Positions 1-7,863 of a DNA stretch of 64,000 nucleotides are shown one piece after another. Source of the DNA: CATQHS01 sp963422655 (lineage in GTDB: Bacteria > Actinomycetota > Acidimicrobiia > Acidimicrobiales > Aldehydirespiratoraceae). The number at the start of each line of letters is the position of its first letter. Position 1 is the stretch's first letter. The stretch lies in the NCBI GenBank assembly GCA_963422655.1, contig OY730440.1, positions 2,666,001-2,730,000 of the forward strand, in the 5' to 3' direction. The notes under the pieces were generated by a model. That model was not told where the DNA came from, did not search any database, and worked only from the letters and a program-made list of their open reading frames with translations. The position numbers and the translations under genes are program-made.

Positions 1-1294
1 TCGTCACGCCGTCGTGTTGGGGAAGGATCGTGCGCACCTGCTCGAGGAACCGGGCCAGCGCGTCGGAAACTGATCCTTCGTCGGTTTCTCGCAACAACCG
101 GCCGAGCCGGTCGCCGTCCATCATCAACAGCGCGTAGAACGGACGGGCCGAGCCGACTGCTTGGTTGAGCTTCTCGAGAGCCTTTGTCAGCGAGTCACGA
201 AGCTTCGTATCGGGGTCGTCTCGGTTACCGGCATGGTCCCGCTCACCGGCCTCACGGGGCTCGGTGTCGTCGTTCAGCGGGGTTGCTCGGGGGTTGGCCA
301 AGGCGGCTTCGAGAAAGAAGCCACCGTCGAGGTCGGCGATCTCACCGAGCGAGGCGAGCCCGGGCAGCCTCGTCGCTCGTTCCCCGGTCAGATGGCGAAA
401 CGATTTGCGGTCGAGCGTGTCGTCGACGGTTTCGTAATATTCGTACAGCTTCGTGCTGCGCTGTGGATCGGCAGCGATATGGGCCAGCCAGGGTACCGCT
501 GCCATATAGGCGGTCGAAGGCCAGTTCACTGCCTCGACCTTCCAACCGATCGCCTGCTGCAGTTCCTGTCCCTTGAGTCTGGGAAACAGACGCTTGACCA
601 GCGCTACTGCGCTGAGACGCTCGCCGTCGCGAATATCGAGCCGGCCGGCTTTGTGCTGCAACGCTCTCCAGAAGAGGTCCTGAGATCGGCGGTCGCGGCT
701 GCGGACGAACCCGGACAGCTCCTGAAGGTCGCCCATCATCGTGCAGTGGTCTCCGCCCTCTTCGGGTGGCCAGTGGCACCGCCAGTTCTTGCGCCGGTCG
801 AGCCAGTTGGCGTCGCTTCCGTTGCCCGGGTCGGGGCCCGTTACCCACTGGATGTCCCAGAACCGGTCGATCTGGCGATCCCAGATAAAGCGGGTATCGC
901 GGCCCCGATCGGCGGCGCCGTCCACGAAGCGCTGCCAGACCGCCTCGGCCAAGCCCTGCCAGCGTCGTCGCGTCTCGGCCCCGATCTCTTCGGGGTCGAA
1001 CGTTTCAGGAACCGATGCCTTGAACCGGTTGGGCAAGGTTCCGGTTTGGGGTAACGGGCCGTTTCCAGGCTGAGGTCGGCCCAGGATGGCAGCCAGCATC
1101 GGATCGGTGGGCAACTGTTGCGTGCCGACCACAGGGAAGAGAACCTTCCCGCCTCGACGCAACGCCGCGGCCATGAGCTGGCCCGCCAGCCACGACAGCA
1201 GGAAGGAGCCGGCCCAGAGATCTCGGGTGCGCCGAGACTGGGCCAGGAAACCTTGCACCGGGCCGATCGAGACGTGCAGTATCCGGTCAGCCAT
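1..1294 (-). CDS. cmr2: Type III-B CRISPR Cas10 subunit Cmr2 (partial, runs off the left edge)
   Basis: This frame has no stop before the window edge; reading the minus strand from the ATG at 1294 gives 431 codons without a stop. The protein starts MADRILHVSIGPVQGFLAQS and continues with RRTRDLWAGSFLLSW, the typical N-terminus of Cmr2/Cas10, which begins with the HD-like or permuted-HD region. Near the edge FYALLMMDGDRLGRLL matches the first palm-domain strand of Cas10. Cas10 proteins assemble the Cmr complex and, when the second palm keeps GGDD, make cyclic oligoadenylate; that second palm lies outside the window. The start overlaps the cmr1 stop by 8 nt, so the two are translationally coupled. 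Family assignment is confident; nuclease and cyclase activity cannot be judged here. Confidence 0.88.
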   Translation of the reverse strand, partial: MADRILHVSIGPVQGFLAQSRRTRDLWAGSFLLSWLAGQLMAAALRRGGKVLFPVVGTQQLPTDPMLAAILGRPQPGNGPLPQTGTLPNRFKASVPETFDPEEIGAETRRRWQGLAEAVWQRFVDGAADRGRDTRFIWDRQIDRFWDIQWVTGPDPGNGSDANWLDRRKNWRCHWPPEEGGDHCTMMGDLQELSGFVRSRDRRSQDLFWRALQHKAGRLDIRDGERLSAVALVKRLFPRLKGQELQQAIGWKVEAVNWPSTAYMAAVPWLAHIAADPQRSTKLYEYYETVDDTLDRKSFRHLTGERATRLPGLASLGEIADLDGGFFLEAALANPRATPLNDDTEPREAGERDHAGNRDDPDTKLRDSLTKALEKLNQAVGSARPFYALLMMDGDRLGRLLRETDEGSVSDALARFLEQVRTILPQHDGVT

Positions 1295-2459
1295 CGGGCC
1301 AGATCTTGCGTTTGCTGTTTTCTTCGAGAAAGGTCTCCAGCACGCCCCAGTCGGGCCGGGCCGGAACCGATTTGTTACCGGCCCGGATCTTCTCGCCTTC
1401 CGGCAGGAAACGCGAGCGCAGCAACAGCGCGATACCGATGTGGCGATTACCTATCTCGTGCACGTGGAAGAACAGCGGGCTGGCCCGACGATCATGGTTC
1501 TGCGGAGTTACGCCGGTGCCCTTTCCGTAGTTGTGCGGAAGGCCGAACACGGCCCGGCGGGGGTGGAAGTCGGCGGGCGCCCCCCTCTTGTCGCCCTTCA
1601 TCCAAGCATGGTCTTCGCGGAACCTCTTTTTAGAGGTTTCGTTGTCCAGGATCTTTCCGTTGCGGCCCCAGCTCCGGTACCGCACCATGGCCTTTCCGTA
1701 GTCGTCGAGGACAGCCATGGGCTCAACCCGGTTTTCGAACATCAGCTCGACGCGGGCCCGCGCCGAGAAGGCGCTTGTCTCAGGCTCGTGTGGGCAGGCG
1801 AGCGCGGGCTGCAACAGTGAACCCAGTTGGGTGCGGTAGTCGGCGACGGTTCGGGGTGGCTGCCAGGCGGTGAGGCCGTCGCCCTCCAACCCGATCAGAT
1901 TCACGCTGCCGTAACCTTTCCTGGACTTGGCTCCGAGGCCACCGACCAAGCCAAAAAGACGCAACGCCGGTACGACGTTTTCCAACGTTTCCCGTTTCTT
2001 GGCCCCAATGCGTAGAACTAAGTAGAACGGGGTCTGAAGGCAGTCACGGGTCAGCTCGCCTTCCTTTGTTCCCTTGTTCCGGCTGGCGAACGCTTCCAGG
2101 ACTCCGTAACCGAGATAGCGAGCACCGGGACCGACAGGACGGTCGGACCCGTCCCCCAAGACGGTGCCTCTACCCACTGTCTTGGGACGGTTGTCTTTGG
2201 GGCCGCTGGGTTCCAAGCTCAAGACGATTCGGCTTTGCCCCACCTTGTCGGACCCGAACAGCACCCGCTCTTGGTCTGCCATCTGCTTCACCGCGCCTTC
2301 GGGCCCGGCTTCGGCCGTGCATTCTGCATAGGTGAGAGCACGCCACCAAAACCGCAGCGCCCCTTTGATCGACGGAACCCGCAGCTCGGCATCGTTGGCA
2401 TTTGCGCCGCCCATGAAACAGGGTGTGACCACCTTGAAACGAGCCTCCAAGTGTTGCAT
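1287..2459 (-). CDS. cmr1: Type III-B CRISPR RAMP protein Cmr1
   Basis: The 390-aa protein starts MQHLEARFKVVTPCFMGGAN followed by a segment ending PSIKGALRFWWRAL, the signature opening of Cmr1 RAMP proteins. A glycine-rich G-loop (LVGGLGAKSRKGYGSV) lies mid-protein, as expected for a ferredoxin-like RAMP fold. Cmr1 caps the Cmr effector complex and contacts the 3' side of the crRNA. The open frame extends upstream to 3116, but that part lies antisense-out-of-frame over the aldolase gene, so the ATG at 2459 with a GAGG about ten bases upstream was chosen. It is the first gene of the visible operon and overlaps cmr2. No repeat array or adaptation genes are visible in the window. Confidence 0.9.
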   Translation of the reverse strand: MQHLEARFKVVTPCFMGGANANDAELRVPSIKGALRFWWRALTYAECTAEAGPEGAVKQMADQERVLFGSDKVGQSRIVLSLEPSGPKDNRPKTVGRGTVLGDGSDRPVGPGARYLGYGVLEAFASRNKGTKEGELTRDCLQTPFYLVLRIGAKKRETLENVVPALRLFGLVGGLGAKSRKGYGSVNLIGLEGDGLTAWQPPRTVADYRTQLGSLLQPALACPHEPETSAFSARARVELMFENRVEPMAVLDDYGKAMVRYRSWGRNGKILDNETSKKRFREDHAWMKGDKRGAPADFHPRRAVFGLPHNYGKGTGVTPQNHDRRASPLFFHVHEIGNRHIGIALLLRSRFLPEGEKIRAGNKSVPARPDWGVLETFLEENSKRKIWPDG

Positions 2460-2536
2460 CTCGTGTTTTGTCCTCACCTTCTCGGCGGTGTCGGTTGCGG
2501 TTGCGGTTGCGGGCCGGGCTGTTGCTACCAGTATCC

Positions 2537-3301
2537 CTACGGGGTGTGACAGAGGTGGCGGCGGGTGGCCCAGCCGAACAGGGACCGGCCCAGCTCGGCA
2601 CCGGTCAGGTTGTCCCGTGCCACCCGGGCCGCCTCGGCTGAGATGGGCACAGCACGGCCGGCCTTCATGTGCACCTCGGCCACCCGTTCCATCATCACGA
2701 ACCAACCCACCGCGTCGGGTGGGCTGGTACCCACCGTGAGCAAGCCGTGATTGGCCAGGATGACGGCTCGGTTGTGGCCCAGGGCCACCGCGATGCGCTT
2801 GCCGCCGTCGGTGGAGAGTATCTGCACTTCCTCGTCGTCGAAGAGGGCGTGGTTTTCGAAGAAGGCGGTCGATTCCTGGCTGATCGGCTCGATGTTTCGC
2901 CGTTCGGCCGCGAAGGGCGTGCCCCACGGTGTGTGGACGTGAGCGATCGATTCCACGTCGGGCCGGGCCTGATGTATCGGATGGTGGATGTAATAGGCAG
3001 TGATGTTGATCTCGGCCGGCTGCCCGGAAAGGTCGAGCGCAGTGCCGTCGGGACCGACGAGAACCATGTCGCCGGGTCGGGCCTGATCGAAGGACACGCC
3101 GTAGCGAAGCAGCCACATGTGGTCCGGCTTCTCGGTGTCACGGCAGGTGATGTGACCGTCGCCCAACTCACCCCACCGCAGGGCTCCGAACAGGCGGTAG
3201 GCGGTGGCCAGATCGGTGAGGCGTCGATCCCGTTCGGCACCGGGCTCGTCGAGGGCCGGCTCGTTCGACGGGCGCGTGACACCGGCGCCGACTGGACACA
3301 T
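2537..3301 (-). CDS. Class II aldolase/adducin family protein
   Basis: The 254-aa product carries the hallmarks of the class II aldolase/adducin fold: GELGDGHITCRD near residue 45, HVHTPWGTPFAAE for two metal-binding histidines, and NHGLLTVG for the third. Family members cleave or epimerise sugar phosphates (fuculose-, ribulose-phosphate) or act as decarboxylases; substrate cannot be read from the sequence. The usual length is 210-260 aa, so the gene is intact. It lies 77 bp upstream of cmr1 on the same strand, and divergent from the nuclease pair at 3404. A functional link to the CRISPR operon is not implied. The first dozen residues are not conserved-looking and the true start could be a later codon. 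Confidence 0.82.
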   Translation of the reverse strand: MCPVGAGVTRPSNEPALDEPGAERDRRLTDLATAYRLFGALRWGELGDGHITCRDTEKPDHMWLLRYGVSFDQARPGDMVLVGPDGTALDLSGQPAEINITAYYIHHPIHQARPDVESIAHVHTPWGTPFAAERRNIEPISQESTAFFENHALFDDEEVQILSTDGGKRIAVALGHNRAVILANHGLLTVGTSPPDAVGWFVMMERVAEVHMKAGRAVPISAEAARVARDNLTGAELGRSLFGWATRRHLCHTP

Positions 3302-3403
3302 GGGTTCATTCTGGCACGACCGGTATCAGCCGGCGCGCTGATAGCCCCAATGCCTCGGCAGTGATAGGCCAGGCTGTCACACCCGCTGTCTAGGGTTCCG
3401 GCC

Positions 3404-4531
3404 ATGCGGCTGGTTGCCTTCTCCGACCTTCATCTCGATGCCCCCTTCACAGGCGGCGGAGCCAAGCTTGCCGAGCTGCGCCGGGCCGAGCTGCGCCGCA
3501 CTCTGGAACGGATCGTCGAACTGGTCGGAGAGGTCGAGGCCGCCGCCCTGATGTGCGCCGGCGACCTTTACGAGCACGACCGCTTCACTCCCGACACGGC
3601 CGCCATGCTCAGGCGGCTCTTCGAGAAGATTCACCCCGTCCCGGTGCTGATCTCTCCCGGCAACCATGACTGGTACGGACCGTCGAGCATCTACGCCACT
3701 GAGCGGTGGTCGCCCAACGTACACGTGTTCGACTCGGAGTACCTCACCCCCTGGGACGGCCGGGACGACCTCGACGGCGTAAGGGTGTGGGGGTTTGCCC
3801 ACCGCAAGCCCAGTGGCACCGGTGATCCTCTGGACGGCTTCGCCACCGAGGGCGAGGCGTTGCACATCGGGCTGTTTCACGGCTCGGAGGCCTCGGGCTG
3901 GGACTGGGCCAAGAAAGAAGACTCGCAGAAGCAGCGGCACGCGCCGTTTTCGGCGGAGAGGATCGAAACCGCCGGGCTGGCGCACTGCGTGGTCGGTCAC
4001 TACCACAAGCGAGTCGAGGGCGACCATCACACCTACGCCGGCGCGCCGGCTGCGTTGTCGTTCGGTGAGCCGGGCGACGGCGGCGCGGTGGAGATCTGCT
4101 TCGACCCGGATGGAGTCGGTCCTCCACGACGGATCTGGCACGATGTCTCGCGCCTCGACGTGCACGGCGACTTGGAGCTCGACGTGACCGGATGCGGTGA
4201 CGTCGGCGAGATCAGGGCCAAGTTGCGCCATCTGGTGCAACCCTTGGAAGGGATCGCCCGGGTCACTCTCTGCGGCGAGCTCGCACCCGCCGTCGATCTC
4301 GACTTGGGAGTGCTCGGAGCCGACCGAGCCCGGCTCGAATTCCTGACCCTGCGTACTGGCGATATCCGAACCGGCTACGAACTCGACGCCATCAGCTCCG
4401 AAGCGACGGTTCGAGGTGAATTCGTCAGGGCCGTTCGGGCTGGGGCCGATCTCGATGAAGAAGAACAGTTCCGAGTGATCGTCACCGGGCTGCGAGCCCT
4501 CGACGGTCGAACTGATCTGGAGGTGGCCTAG
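3404..4531 (+). CDS. SbcD/YhaO-like metallophosphoesterase (Mre11-type nuclease)
   Basis: The 375-aa protein shows the five phosphoesterase motifs: SDLHLD (D8, H10), CAGDLYEHD near residue 54, PGNHDW near 86, FHGSEASGW near 165 and GHYHKR near 202. These bind two metal ions in Mre11/SbcD/YhaO nucleases. The C-terminal 150 residues are a capping region without an obvious motif. The next gene starts 2 nt after the stop and encodes a Rad50/YhaN-like ATPase, so the pair likely forms an ATP-dependent end-processing complex. Relative to Escherichia coli SbcD the arrangement resembles Bacillus yhaO-yhaN. Role is assumed to be DNA repair, although similar pairs occur in defence islands. Confidence 0.85.
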   Translation: MRLVAFSDLHLDAPFTGGGAKLAELRRAELRRTLERIVELVGEVEAAALMCAGDLYEHDRFTPDTAAMLRRLFEKIHPVPVLISPGNHDWYGPSSIYATERWSPNVHVFDSEYLTPWDGRDDLDGVRVWGFAHRKPSGTGDPLDGFATEGEALHIGLFHGSEASGWDWAKKEDSQKQRHAPFSAERIETAGLAHCVVGHYHKRVEGDHHTYAGAPAALSFGEPGDGGAVEICFDPDGVGPPRRIWHDVSRLDVHGDLELDVTGCGDVGEIRAKLRHLVQPLEGIARVTLCGELAPAVDLDLGVLGADRARLEFLTLRTGDIRTGYELDAISSEATVRGEFVRAVRAGADLDEEEQFRVIVTGLRALDGRTDLEVA

Positions 4532-4533
4532 CG

Positions 4534-7089
4534 GTGTGGTTCAGCGATATTCGGGCCCGAGCGTTCGGACCTTTGCGCGATGCCGAGCTGGAGTTCGTGG
4601 AAGGCCTCAACATCGTCCATGGCCCCAACGAGTCGGGCAAGTCCACCTGGCATGCGGCCCTGACTATGGCACTGTGCGGCAAGCGCCGCGGTTCGGGCCG
4701 GACCAAGCAGGAGAGGGTCTTCAATGCGCAGCACCGGCCTTGGACCTCGATGGGAGATCCGGACGAGGAAGCCCCCTGGCAGGTCCGCCTCGGCCTGATC
4801 TCAAGAGATGGCCGCCACCTCGAAATCGACCGCGAGCTCGCTGACAATCAGACCGAGGTGCGCGACCGGGGTCTGGGCGGACGCGAACTCCCCGACGAAG
4901 TCCCGATCGTCGGCGGCAGCCCTGACGGCGCATTGTTGTTGGGACTCGACCGTGAGACCTTTCCCATGACGGCGTCGGTGCGCCAAGCGAGCATCCTCTC
5001 CGACTTGGCCGAACCCGATGCCCTGCAGAAGCACCTGGCCCGTGCTGTCGCCGGGAGTACGAAGGGCACTGCCTCTGAGGCCATCGAAGGGATCAAGGAA
5101 TTCAAGAAAGAGAACGTCGGTCTCGACAGGAGCAACTCGACGAAGCCGCTGCGTGCCGCCAGGAACGCCGTCGATGCTGCCGCAAGGGACCTGATCAAGG
5201 TGGGGAGCTGCCGCGACGACTATCTCGAGTTGGTGCAGAAGGTGAAGCAAAAGGGCCGGCAGGTGGCCGAGCTCGAAGCTCGCCGGGATCGTGCTGTGGC
5301 CGAGCGGGATGCTCAGAACACCAAACAGAAGGCTGATGCCCTCATGGGCAAGGTGGAGAAGCTCCAGGGTTGGGCTCGTCGCTTCAGCGGCGGCGATCCA
5401 TCGAGCCGCGACCTGTCCGGCTCCGGCGAGCTGACGTCGGCTTTGGATCGGGTCGACAATTTGCCCGCACCGGCGAACACCAGCCTAGAACCTGCAGAGG
5501 TTCTCGAAACTCGTCTGGCCGATCTCGACAGGCAAGCAGTTCCGCAGGCCCCAGAGTTGACTGACGTCCAGAAGTGGGTGACTCCGCTGCGCCAACCGGC
5601 CCCGCGGCCATCCCCCCTGGTGCAGCCGATTATCACCGGGCCGCTGATTGCCGGTGCCGTCGGTCTGGTAGCAGCCGTAGCTGTCGGAGTGATGTCCGGT
5701 CCCGTATACGGGGTCGTGGTTGCCGGTCTCGCTTCGGTGACAGTCTGGTCGCTCGTTCGCAAGGCGCGGCCGTCATCGCGGGGGGACCATGGCCGGGCTG
5801 GCGTCGACGCGGCCCGGGCCGAGGCCCGACGCTTGCTCGACGAGTGGGGATTGCCCCACGATCCCGATGCTGCAGTAGAAGAGACGGTCAGGCGTAGTCG
5901 TGATCGGGGGGCCCTATCGGCTCAACGAGACAAGATCGTCCGGGAGTTGCAACAGCGCCGAGAGTTCGACGCGGCCGAGGCGTCGCGCGTCCGCAGCCAC
6001 GACGAGGTTTGGGCGAAACTACGTGCCTTGGTCCTCGATCACGGTGTGAAGGGATCCGATGACGATGTCCGCAGGGGCGCGCAAGAAGTCGTCGAGAGGT
6101 TGGACCAAGCCCAAGACCAGAAAAACCATGACGTGGTGGAATGGGGCCGCTACCAAGAGGCCCTCGGGGGCCGGTCGCGGCAGGACTGGCAGTCCGACGC
6201 CGACCGAGCTCGGCGTGAAGCCGACGAGGCTCGGGGCCGACTCGACGGATTGGCCGCAGTGGTCGGTGACACGAGCTCGGAGATGAGCGCTCTCGACGGT
6301 GAGATCGGGAGGATCGAAGAGAAAATCCGAACGGACCGGGACCAAGCGAGCCGGGACGAGGGAAGGCTTATGCAAATCGATGGCGCCGCAGTCGATGTGG
6401 CTGCGGCCGAGGCTCGCCTCCGCGACGCCGCCGAGAAGCTCGAGCGCGTGGAGCGACTGCAGATCACTCTGGATTTCACCCTGAAATTCCTCGAACAAGC
6501 AGCCGACAATGCCCACCGGCTTCTGGCCCCAAAGCTGAAGGAGCAGATGAGTCCGTGGATTCCCAAGGTCACCGGAGGTAGCTACGTTGAGGTGGAGGTA
6601 GATCCTGAGAATCTCGACGTGTCGCTGGTATCCGCCTCAGGCGATCGTCGCGATGCTCGGCTCGTGTCACGGGGCACGACCGAGCAGGTGTACCTCGTGT
6701 TGCGCTTGGTGCTGGCCCAAGTGCTTTCCGCCGACTACGAGAAGTGTCCCGTGCTACTCGACGATCCCACCGTGCACGCCGACGCCAAACGCAAGATCCA
6801 GATCCTCGAATACCTGCTCGAGGCCGCAGCCGACCACCAAGTGATCGTCTTCTCTCAGGAGGAGGCAGTGGCTGAGTGGGCCCGAGAAAATCTGAACCCT
6901 GAAACCGACAGGTTGATAGAACTGGTGCCGTGGACGGCTGAGCTGTGTACGGCGGAAGCCAACCGCTCAGCTCACCGTCCGGCGCAGATTCTCTGCTCGC
7001 CAGCCGGCGGTGGCTTCCACTTGGTTGAAAGTGAAGACGTGAAGACCGGTGATGTTCAGATCGGCGAACTGGCTGCTGAGAGCGTCTAG
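4534..7089 (+). CDS. YhaN/Rad50-like AAA ATPase with central membrane segments
   Basis: The 851-aa protein starts with GTG, 2 nt after the nuclease gene. Walker A is HGPNESGKST (about residues 29-38). Long charged helical stretches flank a hydrophobic pair of segments near residues 360-410, as in YhaN, suggesting membrane association. The ABC signature region (LVSRGTTEQVYLVLRLVLAQ) and Walker B/D-loop (CPVLLDDPTVHAD) follow near the end. Recognisable homology seems to end around residue 800 (VIVFSQEEAVAEWA); the last ~50 codons look non-conserved and run 123 bp into the opposite-strand MTHFR-family gene, so the native stop may have been lost. It probably works with the upstream phosphoesterase as a Mre11-Rad50-type complex. 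Confidence 0.83.
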   Translation: MWFSDIRARAFGPLRDAELEFVEGLNIVHGPNESGKSTWHAALTMALCGKRRGSGRTKQERVFNAQHRPWTSMGDPDEEAPWQVRLGLISRDGRHLEIDRELADNQTEVRDRGLGGRELPDEVPIVGGSPDGALLLGLDRETFPMTASVRQASILSDLAEPDALQKHLARAVAGSTKGTASEAIEGIKEFKKENVGLDRSNSTKPLRAARNAVDAAARDLIKVGSCRDDYLELVQKVKQKGRQVAELEARRDRAVAERDAQNTKQKADALMGKVEKLQGWARRFSGGDPSSRDLSGSGELTSALDRVDNLPAPANTSLEPAEVLETRLADLDRQAVPQAPELTDVQKWVTPLRQPAPRPSPLVQPIITGPLIAGAVGLVAAVAVGVMSGPVYGVVVAGLASVTVWSLVRKARPSSRGDHGRAGVDAARAEARRLLDEWGLPHDPDAAVEETVRRSRDRGALSAQRDKIVRELQQRREFDAAEASRVRSHDEVWAKLRALVLDHGVKGSDDDVRRGAQEVVERLDQAQDQKNHDVVEWGRYQEALGGRSRQDWQSDADRARREADEARGRLDGLAAVVGDTSSEMSALDGEIGRIEEKIRTDRDQASRDEGRLMQIDGAAVDVAAAEARLRDAAEKLERVERLQITLDFTLKFLEQAADNAHRLLAPKLKEQMSPWIPKVTGGSYVEVEVDPENLDVSLVSASGDRRDARLVSRGTTEQVYLVLRLVLAQVLSADYEKCPVLLDDPTVHADAKRKIQILEYLLEAAADHQVIVFSQEEAVAEWARENLNPETDRLIELVPWTAELCTAEANRSAHRPAQILCSPAGGGFHLVESEDVKTGDVQIGELAAESV

Positions 7090-7854
7090 CAAGTCGTTGG
7101 GGTCGTAGCTCAGCTTCGTCATCATCTTGGTGATAGCAGCACGGTTCTTGCGCAGGTAACGCAACGACGGGCCGATCCCGAGCCGGGCCCCCATCCTCAG
7201 CAGTTTGGCTCTATCGACGATTCCGGCGATTCCGAGGTGAACGGGCAGGGTCAGGCCCTCGTCTCGTTGGTTGCCCAGCCAGCCCGCTATCCGCTGAGGG
7301 TCGAAGCACATCTGGGTACTGCAATACCCTCTCAAGCCGGCCTCGGCCAAGAGCTCCTGCTTGCCGTGCAGGGCGGCGTGCAGGGCCCGGTCGTCGATGA
7401 GAGGATGGCCGTCGGGATAGGAGGTCACGCCGACGGTGTCGAGCCCGTGATCGGCTTCGAGCAGGTCGCGCAGGAAACCGAGCGCGTCCGCATAGGGGCC
7501 GGGGTCGGCGACGTCACCGCCGACCAGAAACATGGTGGTGACACCGGTGGTTCGGGTCCAAGCGGCCAGCTCGGTTACATGGGCACGATCCCGCACCAGA
7601 CGGGCCGACAGGTGCGGAATAGCTTGGTGACCGCGTTCCAAGAGTTGCTCGGTGATCTGCAAAGTGGCGGCCAGCCCTTTGGCCGGCGAGGCGGTGACCG
7701 ATACCCGCGACCCCGGTGGCAGGGCGTCGATGGCAGTGTCGAGGCTCGTCAGCGGGATGACCTCGAATGTCATGGCGTCGATGAGGGCGAGCCGACGGGC
7801 GCGCCCCTCGGGCGTCTCGGCCCGGTGGCGGCGCCGCAACAACAGATCCAGCAT
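6967..7854 (-). CDS. Methylenetetrahydrofolate reductase family protein
   Basis: The 295-aa product has the flavin TIM-barrel layout of MTHFR: FLVGGDVADPGPYADAL near residue 115 is the conserved GGD region and CSTQMCFDP near 180 matches the YxxTQ(L/M)xFD flavin/folate region. It ends with NITGLHVFTFNQVEAT, typical of the family's last strand. MTHFR interconverts methylene- and methyl-tetrahydrofolate. It lies 9 bp after fhs on the same strand, so both are probably cotranscribed, and they diverge from a demethylating dehydrogenase, which ties it to C1 handling. Family members of this type next to dimethylglycine-like dehydrogenases may act on methylene-THF in the catabolic direction; this is inference. 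Confidence 0.8.
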   Translation of the reverse strand: MLDLLLRRRHRAETPEGRARRLALIDAMTFEVIPLTSLDTAIDALPPGSRVSVTASPAKGLAATLQITEQLLERGHQAIPHLSARLVRDRAHVTELAAWTRTTGVTTMFLVGGDVADPGPYADALGFLRDLLEADHGLDTVGVTSYPDGHPLIDDRALHAALHGKQELLAEAGLRGYCSTQMCFDPQRIAGWLGNQRDEGLTLPVHLGIAGIVDRAKLLRMGARLGIGPSLRYLRKNRAAITKMMTKLSYDPNDLLDALSSQFADLNITGLHVFTFNQVEATAGWRAENLRRTVS

Positions 7855-7863
7855 TTCCGGCGG

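Noticed and set aside
161..1054. 297-codon plus-strand open frame at the left edge
   Set aside because: It is antisense to the confident Cmr2 frame, which has no stop and clear Cas10 motifs; the plus-strand product has no recognisable domain.
1287..3116. 609-residue form of Cmr1
   Set aside because: Residues before the Met at 2459 lie over the aldolase-family gene in another frame and resemble no RAMP protein.
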